A stretch of 64,000 nucleotides of DNA from Ceratodon purpureus (Eukaryota; Streptophyta; Bryopsida; Pseudoditrichales; Ditrichaceae). Shown here in pieces: positions 11,825-24,151 of this stretch; the stretch's first letter is position 1; every line of letters begins with the position of its first letter. The DNA is taken from the NCBI GenBank assembly GCA_014871385.1, contig CM026421.1, forward strand, positions 26,964,752 through 27,028,751. Direction: 5' to 3'. The notes under the pieces were generated by a model that saw only the letters and a list, made by a program, of their open reading frames with translations, ran no database searches and was not told the origin of the DNA. The translations under genes were made by a program, and so were the position numbers.

Positions 11825-14800
11825 AAGTGGCATGGTGATGGTATGGTATGTATGGTATGGAATTGAGGGTTTGTCCCATATTGTTTGAAAATGCAGAGGA
11901 GGTGAGGAAGTATATAGAATGGGAGTTGAGGGCGGAGAAATTATAAAATAGAAAATGCCTTCTTTTTGAGTTTTTTTGCCTTAATATATAAATGCCATGT
12001 GGTACCCCCTTGAGGGGGTTCATGTGGAATCTCCTCAAGGCTCCATAAATTAAATAATACAAAAAGAGCATTGTAACACTATACTGCATATATTGCAATC
12101 TACACGCTTTCGTCCTCGCCATGCCAATTCTACTATCTACGAAGCCGCGACCTGTAACCATCTGACAACCTCACAATAACTAGAAATCCGTAGCTGCAAC
12201 AAAGATTGGCTCATCATCCTCGCCACAAAAACAGACACATTGGAATTCAACATAAAAATCCTCTGAGCGCTCTCGTTAGTGAGAACGACCGTCCGATGTC
12301 GAAGGTGTCTGAAGCTCCCGGAGGTCCCTAAAGGCGCCAACTCCAAGACGCTGTAGTTTACAGTCTTTTGAAGTACACATGTGACGAAAAACGACGAGAC
12401 AAAGCTCGATGGCAAGGTATGAGAACAGACGAGGGTGTCACTAGGCAGTGAGGGGTGGGAAGCAGTGAAGTGTAGGCCATCAATACTATGAAGAGTTGAG
12501 GCTAAAAATGAAGAAAGCGAGCATTACCTCTAATATGGAGATGGAAAGATTTGCGACTTTATAAAAAAACGAAATGTCCTAACATTCATTCACTTCAGTG
12601 AATACATCAAGCACATTCTTGAGAGTGAAAGCTTCTTTCCTCCACCAATTTAGGAATTAGAGTTAGGATTATAGTTTAATAGATAAAAAATAAAAATAAA
12701 ATGAAGAATGTAAAAAAAATTAAAACAAAAGAGTAATAAAAGAGGTTTTATGCTTTGAATGAACAAAATGGTTCACTTCAAAGGTTCAATTAAGCAAATT
12801 AACGCACTATAGTGGTTTTATTATTAATTTTATTAATATTATTTTTTTAGTTACATAGTTTTTCATATTATCTTTTTATTAGGTCTTTGTAAAAAACCAT
12901 TTGTAACATAGAAGTTTCTATTAGGTCATTTTTGCATAACTTCCATAGTCTCATTGTCAACACACAAGTCTTATAAAAAATTATAATCCTATAATATCAA
13001 ATATAAGCACGAATTTTTGCATTGAGTAAAATATGAGTGTACTTTGCGAGATTTTACATCCAAGAGCGTTAGTCCATAATTGAAAGTATTATGAGACTAG
13101 TGAATTGAGTTCTTTTATTTCTTCTAAGATTTTATATAGATCTAACTAAAACAATATTATTCGATCATATTGTCAAATATGTGCAAGAAACTAAATACAT
13201 AATAGTGCTGAAAATATAAAATTGAATACTTTAGTGCAAATTTTTTGAAGTCAAAATATCTTCAACATAGTAAGAAAGGTAACATTTCTTTTAAATAAAA
13301 CATACTTTTAGACTTAGAAATTGATTTTGATTTTGATTTTGATTTTTATAATTCATGAATATACTTGAATGGATGATTGGAATTTAAATCTTATAGAAAA
13401 TCAGACTCTTCAATAGAATAAAATTGAATGTTGATGTATTGAGCCGGTTTCTGTAACAAAATTTTATTGAAAATACTATGTACTTGTATTATCACAATCA
13501 TCTGAAACAAAACCATAGGCATGATCCTTTTAATAAGTCACTAATTTTTTTTATTTTTTTAAAATCAAAATTTTTTTATTGAGAAATATCTAATCTATAC
13601 TATAAATTAATAGTGCATGTCTCGCCTACCACTTTTAAGCAAATTCCACAAAAAATTTCCAAGAAACATAATTAATATGTTTTTTTTTAAAAATGAGCAA
13701 TATTTGTTATTACTTGAAGAATTGTCATTTGAAATTCTTTAATTATTTTCAATGTATCTTTAATTATAATTTTCTTATTATATATTTTTTGTATATCTAC
13801 ACAAAATGTACATTATAAATGCATTCATTTAAAAAAATATGTATATTTATAATCTTATTAAAAAAAAAAAATTAACCAAAATTTTATATATTTTTTAAAT
13901 GTAAAATCAGAACATTGATAGTCAATGCAAAAATGTTTTTGCATGTCATGAAATTTCTATATGTTTATATGTGTAATTATACAAAATACTCATTTAACGT
14001 GCATTTATGTTTGTTTCTTGATCATGTAAATATTTGAATCAGAAAAATAGAACATAAATTTCTATTGTTTTTTTTATCATGTAAATTACTTCGAATGTTT
14101 ATTAACTTTGTTGGCAATGCAAATATACTTCAATAAAATAGATGCATAAGATGCTCAAATTGTTTTAAAATGATATCTTGATGAAGTGTTGTTTAAATTT
14201 TTTAAATGTATAGATTTATAATCATTTATAGAATGATTATGTTTTGGTGCCAAAGATGCCAGCATCAGCTAATTTACAATAAATCTAGTGATTTGATATT
14301 TAAAGATAAGGTTTCAAAAATTTGTCATTTTTCCTTAAATACTATTGTAATTTTACAATCCAAATGATGAATACAATCTTGTATTTATTATTTGATCTAA
14401 CTTCTTCTTTGACGTCTATTTCAAGATTTTGTAGTTGAATTTGTTTAGATACGTACTTATGTGTATTTTCTCTTTAAACTGCAAATGGTATCTTTTGGAA
14501 AAAATGTTAAATATATATAATATTTTTTTAGACATTATAATTTGTAGATGGAATATCTATATTTGATATTTTCTTATCTTTGATTAAGCAATCAACAACA
14601 TAAAAATATAACAACTCATGTATTAAAAAGATAAATCATAAAGGCAAATTTAATATATAGAAGGATCTAGATTAACTTTGCAAATTCTGTTTTAAACTTG
14701 TATTAATTCCATACATTTAAATTGCCTTTTTGATGTTGTAATAATTTATGTAAAATGAATTAGAAGATAATTGACCATTTCTTCAACCACAAGACCTTTG

Positions 14801-15893
14801 AGCACTCAGAAAGATATAATATGGATAGACATAATCGACAATAACAATGACATATTATATTCAAGACATACTTTAAATGTAAATGGATGCTTTTAAATTT
14901 TATTCTACGAAAAAATATTGTTCCATATCTATAATAAGACACAAAATGCTTAGCATGTATTCACTTCAAACATTGAATTTGGAATTTCTTGCATCTATAA
15001 TCACTACACCTAAGAATATCTCCAACTAAAATGAAGGAAAATGTAGAAATCATCTTTAAAATTATTCTAATAAGACTTTTCAAATATTTCCAATAAATAT
15101 TCAAAAATGATTATGATAGAAATACTTATATGAATTTATAGTTAGTACAATGAATATATGTTTACCATCTAAAAGTTCAAGTATATCTTCAAAACAATAA
15201 AATGAAAAATTCAATCTTAAATAATACGTTGATGATTATTTTAGAGATGTTATATGAATAAAAGTTGTAGACTTTGATTACTAGATTTTATTCATGTAGT
15301 CAACTTCATAAACGTTATCAACAATATCTACTTGCAATATATGAAACTTATGATTAAAAATACCTCTGCAATTCAATATTAATTACCCAATACAATAATA
15401 ATATTTAAAAATTGTTGAAATGGATTTAAGATGAGATATTTGTTAAACAATAATTTTTTAGGTTGCATAGATCTACGACCTCCTTTTTTCCTCAACCATT
15501 TTTAAACTAAGTCACAGAAATTAAGCAAGGTCAAGATTTCACATACTTCCGCGTCTGTAATTTTAGTGAAAAAACAACACACTGTAACAATAACAAATCC
15601 AAGTGTTGAATAATAACCTCATGAACTATCTTTGGCAGTGAAATGTTTCACAGGGTGGGAGGGAGATTCCAAAGAGGCAAAAAATACCCCCACCCAATAT
15701 TGGGTCATACGTCTAAACAGCTGTTTAAGGGCTTCAAAAATGATTTTAAAAATACCCCAGTGACATTACTATTTTTCCAATTAAGCAAATTCTATAGTTC
15801 AACATATTCCAGGTTCCATTAAGTGGGGCCCACCCAAGTGACGATGATTGCCGTGCAGACATGACGGACAGCGCTGTGTGGACCGTGTGCAGT
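11825..15893. other. Intergenic DNA, mostly AT-rich
   Basis: Bases 11990-12560 are less AT-rich. They contain small hairpins (CCCCC-TTGA-GGGGG near 12005) and a 92-codon minus-strand frame at 12137-12415 with no recognised domain. Bases 12560-15600 are very AT-rich. A (TTTTGA)n run lies at about 13321-13346. No gene was found. Confidence 0.45.
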
Positions 15894-15998
15894 GGGGGCC
15901 CCTTAATTAGTCCCCTTAATTGGGCCCCCTAATTGGGGCCCTTAATTGGGCCCCTAAATTTCCCCCTAAATTTGCCCCTAAATTTGCCTAGGCAAATT
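15894..15998 (+). repeat. Degenerate short tandem repeat (GGGCCCCTAATT / CCCTAAATTTG type)
   Basis: About seven units of 12-17 bp alternate C-runs with TTAATT or TAAATT. The first part has GGGCCCCTTAATT-like units and the second has CCCCTAAATTTG-like units. A minus-strand frame crossing it reads repeated GKFR. Confidence 0.75.
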
Positions 15999-18738
15999 GA
16001 GTCCAAAAAGCATGGATCATACACTACAAATTGCAATACAGTAGCTCTACCCTCCCTTGCATAGGCCATTAGGGGGTTGCTAAATCGTCCCCAAGGGTGC
16101 CAAATAATCAATATCTTTGTGGTGATTGGCCTGGCTATCCCTTTTATCCAGATCCATGGACAAGGGTCTTTTGCCACACACTTGGGCAACATTCTGTCTT
16201 CACTCTCCAAGTCATGGCCCAAGAGTCATCCACCTAATTTTGGGAAAATGGCACTAACTACGCTTGGGATTCACTCCACATTCTCACTTTTTTAGCTTAA
16301 TCTCTCCAGGCCCCGAGCTTGTTTTCGGTCAAAATATATATTATTTTATTAAATATTGGCAAATAGATAAATGGAAGTGAGATATAAAAATAGAAATCCT
16401 ATGATTTAGTAGATTTTTTGTTGATGGTAAAGATCGCACTTAGACTCTTGAAGCCTTGTAGATTGGAGTATCATTCGAATTTAAGTAATGTACTAGATAT
16501 TATATTATTTAAGTATGATAATTGTTGTGTTAATAGAAATAAAACATGACATTTCTATTTTTTTTAAAGACTATGTAGTAATTATAAAAGTTATCAAAAG
16601 TTTTAAAATCATACCATTTTTTTAGTTATATTATTATTTTATATTCTAAACGGTTAAAAGGTGTTGAAGAACCTAGTGGGATTAGTATATTTAGTACTCA
16701 CTTTGTCCCAAAATGATTTTTTATTTAACAATTTTTTTTGGATAAAGGTTGAAAATAACAATCTTAAAACCACTTTTGAGCTAGAAGGAGAGTTTCATGC
16801 ACTCTTTTATTCCTAAAAATTTGAGTTTGAGATTTTTTTTAAAAGTGTAGGTTTGGAGCATTGAAAGTGGGATTTTTTGGCCATTTATGAGGAATACCGG
16901 TAGCCACTCATTTCCTCAGCTCCCTTGGTTCTCATTGGAAAATTCATCCATTTTATCCAAATGTGAATCCAAGATATTCCAAATTTCATCCTACATTTCA
17001 GATGATAAAAATTTAGAACATTATCTAGTCCAAAATAAAGGACTTATAATATGGCCTATCAACCATGGTCTATGATATAATGATTTCTAAAAAGCTAGAA
17101 AAAATATTGAAATTTTCATCTCCATTCTCCTTCATTCATCGTCCACATTTAAAACGGTGAGATCATCAAACTTTTCCATCTCTATCAGCTACTTAGAGTG
17201 AGGTAATAAAACTATTTTAAATCAAATTTTATGATGATTGAGTCAAATATTTGATGCCTTTACAAATAACTCTTATATTGTAATAACATATAATATCCTT
17301 TTAACAAGAAAATCCAAGAGGTCGGACAAGAATCTCCTTCTCCGGAAAAGCGCGAGTTCAAAAAATGCTGCCATGTAGGCGGCCATGTCATTTTATCATC
17401 CATGAGAAAACTTCACCACCATTGTTGTCTTCACCTAGTGTAAACACCTTCCGGTGAAGAGTTGCGTTTTCAGCCAATCACATTTCACAGACGCCCTTTT
17501 TTTCATGACCGGTGGACTTCTCCACCATAGTCTAGGCAGGCCCTAAGTAAAATACATTTGGATGACTTCACAAAGTACTCCAATCTTCGTCAAAATCATA
17601 GAACCTGCACACACGATTCCACATCTACGTTCCGCTCCGGACCCCTCATGCAGCAATCACAGGTCAAAAATGAGGAACACAAAAAAATCAGTTGGCCATG
17701 TAAAAGTATCATGTGAAGGAGGCAGGTGAAATGACAGAAATGGTGCGAGTGATGGTGGGTCAGCAATCAAAACATTTTGTCTGTTGTTGCAAGGCCTGTG
17801 GTGTTGCAGCACCACTAGAGAAAAATAGCAACCTGGCATCCATCCCACAGCGGCACCAATGAAACGCCCCTCCGAATTAATATTCTCACCAAGTTAGGTG
17901 CACACTCCGTCCTTCACACACAACTACATAATAATTTTCAAACAAGATTTCGCATAATAGTTTTGAAACGCTTGCAAGCTAAGTTTCCCCCACTTGAGTA
18001 GCACCACTTTGTTTCTCATGCTATCGTCTCTTAGCTCGCTGCAGAGACAATAAAAAATATGATAACAAGTTAAAAAACTGGAAGGTTTGAAGCTTGGATG
18101 ATTCCGTCATTACGAAGCTAGAGTTTGTAGCAGTGCCAATGGAAACCTACCAGCTGTTTTTGGGCGAGGACAATTACTAGCAAACGGAGAGAGTTGAGCA
18201 GCAATGGATAAAATGGCGATAAGTTTAGCGTCACACCATTAAATGGGTGACTATAAGTGGGGTAGATTGTAGAAATAGAAGGGGGTTCGACGCAGCTAGT
18301 GAGTCAGGTCGTAGAGGCTCATCATCAAAGGGATCGAGCTCGTACTTCGGAGAGGTCGCTCACTGTAGGCTGCAAGCGGAGCACTTCCCTAGGACCTAAC
18401 TAGTCAAGAATCTCGTCGTCGTCATCAATTCTCAACCTTCACTGCTGCTGAAATCCTGCTCGGTTTCATTTCTCCGATAATAATTTTTCACCTCTAGGTC
18501 TCCGGAATCTAGCAATGATTACCCATGTCGAGCGATGAGGTAAGCTAGCTCGGCATACCCATCTCATCTTTCCTGATCAGTCATGGAACCATTACTACCG
18601 TATGCAATGCATCTAGACAACCGTTCCGAGTAGGACATCATCATCATCATCATCCGCTTCCTCTTCAAAAATAATACTTCCCCAGCTCCACAAATCTTTC
18701 CGCTCACGATGATCAGCAAGCTAGAGCAGCGTGACGCC
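15999..18738. other. Intergenic DNA, composition shifts to balanced
   Basis: Bases 16000-16300 continue a 97-codon minus-strand frame that begins in the tandem repeat. It has no recognised domain and may be a dead gene fragment. Bases 16320-17300 are AT-rich. From 17300 on the composition becomes balanced, with no gene recognised. Confidence 0.4.
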
Positions 18739-18739
18739 C

Positions 18740-18774
<35 letters not shown>
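18739..18774 (+). repeat. (CTGT)9 microsatellite
   Basis: Nine uninterrupted tetranucleotide units. A shorter GTCT run occurs in PAO intron 1 near 32709. Confidence 0.95.
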
Positions 18775-18775
<1 letters not shown>

Positions 18776-19348
18776 ATGATAACTGGCATCCGTGTGAACA
18801 GATTCGCCCTCGTTGGGATAAGCAATTAAACACCAGTGCATGCACACCTTTACTTATTAGGCTGAGCCTGGCGTCAGGCAATGATTTTTAGTTTTTCCGC
18901 CCGGGCATCGACACGTTCCAAGGCGGGGCACCTGTCACTGAGGCAAGACTGAAGCCATTCTCTGGGAACAAGATATTAACACAGGCGCAGGAGGGATCAG
19001 GCTACGAGTATGATATACTACTGCAACGGTTACCGAAAGGGAGAGAGAGCGACTCCATCCATTTGGGTCGTCCTAGGGTGAGAAATCTGTAGCCTGGGAC
19101 GATGAAGAAATCAGTGGCTTGTTCGGTGGACTGGGAACTGGAGCAAGGGAATTGGGGGTGGCCAATGCCAGACAAGGGGAGCATGAGCTGCCGGCAGGGA
19201 GTGGATAGAGCGGCCGGCAATCATGCTGCCATTTGCAAGGTTCGAGAGCCCAACACTCGGCTTTATGGAAAGGTAAATGGGCAGTGAATTGGACCACCAG
19301 GTGGAGGCTTGGAGTTTACAATTTGGGATGCTTAAATAAGAGGCTTAA

Positions 19349-19795
19349 TTAGGGGTCAAGTGCATCCTGTGGTGAGCAAGGAATGCTTTGCCTTGGGTGG
19401 CTGGGAACTTCAAAGCAGCGATTCTCAAACTGGGAGTTCACCCATTTGGCGACTATTTGGTTTTGCCACCAGTTCCCACTTTGGAGAAGCTCTTTTTGGT
19501 TTTTGGCAAACCTTGGGGAGACTCTGGGCACTTGCCCCTTGTCCTGCCCATAGTTCATGTTGGAGTTTGGCCTTGCTTTTTGCGAATTGCTCCATGTACT
19601 GTGCATACATACACCTGATGGTGTCTTTTCCAAGAATTTTGAAACAAACAACTTTAGCCCTACAGGCTCCGAAGTGCTCCCTTGGAGTGCTTCAAGAAAA
19701 CCAATTTGATGTGGTACTTGGAAGGCTATTTTAGTAAATGAAAAGCTGTAAACCTTTGGGTTTTTAGATTGTGTTGGTAAGGTCAGATCAACCAA
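19349..19795 (-). other. 148-codon open frame of unknown status
   Basis: The frame encodes a Ser/Gln/Asn-rich polypeptide without signal peptide, membrane segment or recognisable domain. The opposite strand is open over almost the same interval (19360-19734), which weakens the case for either frame. I cannot tell whether this is a small gene, a piece of a dispersed repeat or chance. The higher GC than its flanks is the only other hint. Confidence 0.15.
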
Positions 19796-20339
19796 AGGTT
19801 GTCACTAATGCTTTATTGCAATATGTGAAACTTGTAGTTTAAAAAAATAAATACATTCTGAACTTGATTACATACTTGTTGGAACGAGTTTAAAAAGGAA
19901 GTACTCTTCACATGGTAATTTTTCATAAAAAATTGTAGTAAAGAAATGAAAGAGTGGCATCATTCCAATACAGATCAACAAGGCCTTTAACAAGTTAACA
20001 GAGAGGAGAATAAGAACTCCTGATCCCTTCAACAATCAGACTATGGTGCATGTCTTCATCAAATGCTATGTATTGTGAAGAGGAAACTTGGATTATTCTC
20101 CTCCTCAACAGCTTACCGCATAGAGGCAGACAATCTAAGCCTCTGTTTGAAGAAGTTCCATTCGGAGCAAATTCCTTTTGTTTGTGTATTTACAGTTTTG
20201 TGTTTGTATATTTACAGGTGGCAGTTGCAAAAATCACACACAGTGCGAACCAAGCTTGTGTGTTTACTAATTTGGAAATTCAAAGATAGTCACTTTGACA
20301 TCATCATGACATCAAAGAGTAACTTGCAAGTTTGATATC

Positions 20340-20355
20340 ACCTTGACGTCAAGGT
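20340..20355. promoter_or_regulatory. 16-bp palindrome with TGACGTCA core
   Basis: The sequence ACCTTGACGTCAAGGT is a perfect palindrome around TGACGTCA, the classical binding site for bZIP dimers. Several imperfect relatives (TGACATCA, TGATATCA) lie within 60 bp upstream. It sits 3.8 kb from the bHLH start codon and has no obvious target gene, so a regulatory role is speculative. Confidence 0.35.
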
Positions 20356-23300
20356 AAAATGATGTTAAAATAACATAAAAACAAACAAAGATAGAATGAT
20401 ATAAAAATGACAGAAGTAAAAACAAGGTCGGACCAATATTAAAATAATATTCTATGTCATTTTGATATCATTTGAATCCTATTGCTGGGCTGGAAGATCT
20501 TATTCCATTTCTTGTCCAAGTACCAATATTTGCTAAGTATTATGTATAATTTAGACTTTGTCCCAAATGCACTACTGTACACATGTTGCAGATCCAGAGG
20601 CTGAAGAATTGTATCTCTGATGATCTATTCACAGCACAACTTTGTAAGTTGATGATTACCAAATGCAATGAACTTGTAATATCTTTTTCACCATGACTGA
20701 CCATGACATCAGACATATGCAAGACTCCTTTTTCTTTTATCATTGCGGTACAAATTCTTAGTGTCACAGTACAAACTCCATTGTAGAAGTTGGGTTCATG
20801 AGAGAATTAGGAAGGTTTGACCTGGGCAATCTCGGAAAGTTGGATTTAGAGAATGTCCAAGTTCTTTATTTGCGTACCATAATCCTAGCATTCTACGTAT
20901 CTGTTTGTAACTTTGTGGTTGATTTGGTGGTGACAAGCTTAGACCACAGTGGACCACTGCCAAAAAAAAAAGCATCTTGCAGGTAACTACTTGGTCTATA
21001 TTACACTTTATAAGTAGTCATTATCAACTCTAAGTTATATATCATTCCATAAAACCTTAATGGGATATACTAGTACTTCAGTTGACAAGTGGCATTAGCA
21101 ATGTATCAAGGCTTGAAGCTGTCCACTTGGGTCCTGACTCATCATTTGCTTTCAGACCCATGAACATCTTCCAGGATTTCATATAGATTTAGTGCCACAT
21201 CAACCCCCAACTTGTTGAATGATAATATTATTAACTTTATATTAACATGTACCTTTTTTTTTGTTTGTTGGAACCACAGTGTCCATAGTCTAGTGTTCAT
21301 ACACAACACAAATGTACAATGCATGTGGGCTGGAATCTTAGTGATATTGCAGACTGTATGTAAAAAAGGAAATGCTGGAATACCAACAAAGTTATTCTTG
21401 ATGACACCTATCTGTTAACAATTATAACATTACTGAGTGATGACTACGGGCTAGGATGCCAGATTACCTAGGGTTGTAATTTCATATTTTTGTGATTAAC
21501 AAGAGGAACAGTAAGCCCGAGTCTTAGGTTTATCCAGCCTGGATAACTGGGCACTTTACGGCTGCAGCCGCGCCTGCTTGAGCATGAGCAACAAGTTATG
21601 TCATGAATTAGACTTGTATACTGTAAGCTATGTGCATGCACACAACCTTGAGGTCAGATTCACGAGGTTGTAGAATATTTTTGGATAAGGCAGGTCATGT
21701 TCCCAATGCTTTACCCAGAAGTTACTTATCATCAGTGTGATGCAGCATAGATAGAGTCAGTGAATAGAGAAACCACACCATGCAGGGTTGAACCACTGAA
21801 GCCTTAGTTAAGGCCGGATAAAAAAGACTGTGAAGGCTCTCCATAAACTTGGTGTGGGTTCCAAACTTCCAAGTTACCACATGTGTTATCCTGTGCTGGT
21901 GAAGCACTTGTGTTTCCACAAGGCACTTGTTTGAACTCCAAGTTAAGCTCCTCTATGTTGCATTGGCATTGTACACTCCTGTTGTCCTAACAAGCATGCT
22001 GTATGATTCGTGTACTTGGAAATCGGTGCCTTTCAAACACCCTTCTTTGATCATCAAGAGTTGCACAAGGTGTACCACCATCCCATTTTAAGAAGTTTGT
22101 CTGCCCTTTTAACAATATACTGGTTCTGCATACAACAACCTAAATATGTGACACATTCTGGCATTACCCTATTATCTTCTGCTTGTATTTGGCATTTCTC
22201 CTATGTGACATGAATGCTTCCCATTGCATAAGAGACACAATCTTGATTTCTTTTCTATTTTTTTATTCCTTGCTTTGACCTGGAGTGTAAATGAGAAGAG
22301 AATATCATCACCTAGCAGTGTACAAACCAACCAACCCACTCTTGAAGTACACTAGAGGAATGAATTTGCACTCTCAATAGAATGTAGTCAAAATTGTCAA
22401 AGATTGCTTTTCACTTTGCCAAGTACATTGAATCCTTTTCAATCAGAATCTGTAACAGTAGATCAGAATCTGGTTTTAGATAACAAGTAATCTCGGCAAC
22501 ATATATTGGACTAAGCTAAGCCAAGACTTTGGATTGAATTTGATAATGAAAAGTAAGTAATCTAATCAAGCTCTATTGTATGGTGTGCTTTTCATTGAGG
22601 AAAATTCCTGCTGCTTCCAGGCACTGCATGTATCAAACAAAATGACATAAAATTTACATCGTCATGCAGTGCAATCAGTTGGACTCTTTAGGAAAAGTTG
22701 CACACAGAATACGAGCAGGTTTAATTGAACAATTGACCACTGGGTTCAGCGAATGGAGAGAGAAGGTCTGGAGGTGTACAGTATAAAATCAGTGACCAGT
22801 TTCCAAGGCCTAATTCATATTAAAAGTGCAAAGGTGATGGAAAAGTTCACTCTAAACACCAATCTCAATTTGGCGAATTTCCTGGCCAATGTTGAACTGA
22901 GTGTCGTGTAAGTTCAGCCAGACAAATTTGATTTCACTGAGCCCGTTGTCAACAGTGGTAATCATGATTCCAGTCACAGCTGCTGCATTTACACCCCACC
23001 CAATGAGCTCTGGGTGAACCCTGACCAAGTTTGTCAACTATTCCAGTCTTGACAAAACTCTTTCACTCCCAACACTTTTGTCTTAAAAGCCCCGTAAACA
23101 GTGCCGGTTTCTTTTTTACCCATGCTCCAAACCTCCATCCCCTCAAAAACAAATCACGCTCCCATGGGGGAAAAAAAAAACTCCTGATCATCTCCAGTAT
23201 TTACTCCCCCACGGGCCACAACGGAGTCCATTGTCGTCTCCCCAAAGAAAAGCCACCCCACAAGATCCCCCTCGCATCCCGCCAAGCAGAGAGTACCAGT

Positions 23301-23478
23301 CTGTAGTGCATTGTACAAGCATCATGACCTCACCACCCCCAACCAACCGTAACTGAACCATCGCACAAACTTGGATCTAGATCATGGATGTCGACACACC
23401 CGCATGGGCATCCCACCGTACACGCCCACCCGAAAAACCACCACTGTCACCACCCCCCAAGGCATAAAAAAAACCACT

Positions 23479-23502
23479 CCCTCCCCTCACCCCCCAACCC
23501 CC
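23479..23502 (-). other. G-quadruplex motif
   Basis: The minus strand reads G5-TT-G6-TGA-G4-A-G3, an intramolecular quadruplex pattern with short loops. It lies about 650 bp upstream of the bHLH start codon, on the template strand. Confidence 0.6.
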
Positions 23503-23830
23503 ACAATCCAGAGAAATAAGAAAAAGAGATGCAAGGGGGCCAATGAGGCCCCCCCAGGAGGGGGCAAGCCCCACAGAGCCTCACGTGCTAGCCTTGTGCA
23601 GCATGGGGGCCGCTGTATCCCGGGTCCAGAGCCGCGCCAGGACCCCGGTCCGCCATCCCCACCCGGCCCGCCAAACGCGCCACGGGCTCCGACTCAAACC
23701 GGGTGGCCCGACCCGCTCCCGATTCCCGCCCGGCCCGTCCCAGCGCGACTCACTAGTCGCGTCTCCAGTACTAAGCAGCGGCGACCCGAAGCACAGCGTC
23801 AGTAGTAGAATTGGCCCCAAAGAACTCACC

Positions 23831-23870
23831 ACTTACTCACTTACTCACTCACTCACTCACTCACTCACAC
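23831..23870 (+). repeat. TCAC microsatellite in the presumed bHLH 5' leader
   Basis: About nine units of ACTC/TTAC type lie 280-320 bp before the start codon. Pyrimidine-rich repeats are common around plant transcription starts, so the repeat may mark the core promoter or early 5' UTR. Confidence 0.75.
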
Positions 23871-24038
23871 AAACGAACTGCTCTCGCGAGCGCTCTGATC
23901 TCACGCCAATTCACTCCAATATAGCGTCAGCGAGCTTACTAGTTAGTCGCTGTGGAGTGGAGTGTGGGCGGGTAGTGAGTTGGAATTGAGCCGGGGGAGC
24001 TGGGAATTGGTGATACAGTGGCAGGTGATTGGGTGGAG

Positions 24039-24071
24039 ATGCGAGAGGGGAGGGGGGTGGTGGAAGAGTGA
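24039..24071 (+). CDS. Possible upstream ORF of 10 codons in the bHLH leader
   Basis: An ATG at 24039 opens a 10-codon frame ending in TGA at 24069-24071, 80 bases before the main start. It would reduce translation of the bHLH protein if transcription starts upstream of it, which the sequence does not prove. Confidence 0.3.
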   Translation: MREGRGVVEE

Positions 24072-24151
24072 TCGAAGAGTAGAGTTGAATTCGCGGAGGG
24101 CATCGGAGGAGGTGCAGGTGCGGGGATTTGGGATTTGGGAGAGGAGAGGGG

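Larger units (their letters stand above)
18775..23478. other. Intergenic DNA upstream of the bHLH gene
   Basis: Balanced to moderately AT-rich DNA. It holds a region open on both strands (19349-19795), a 16-bp palindrome (20340-20355) and a C-rich block from about 23340. No gene with consistent splice sites was found. Confidence 0.4.
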
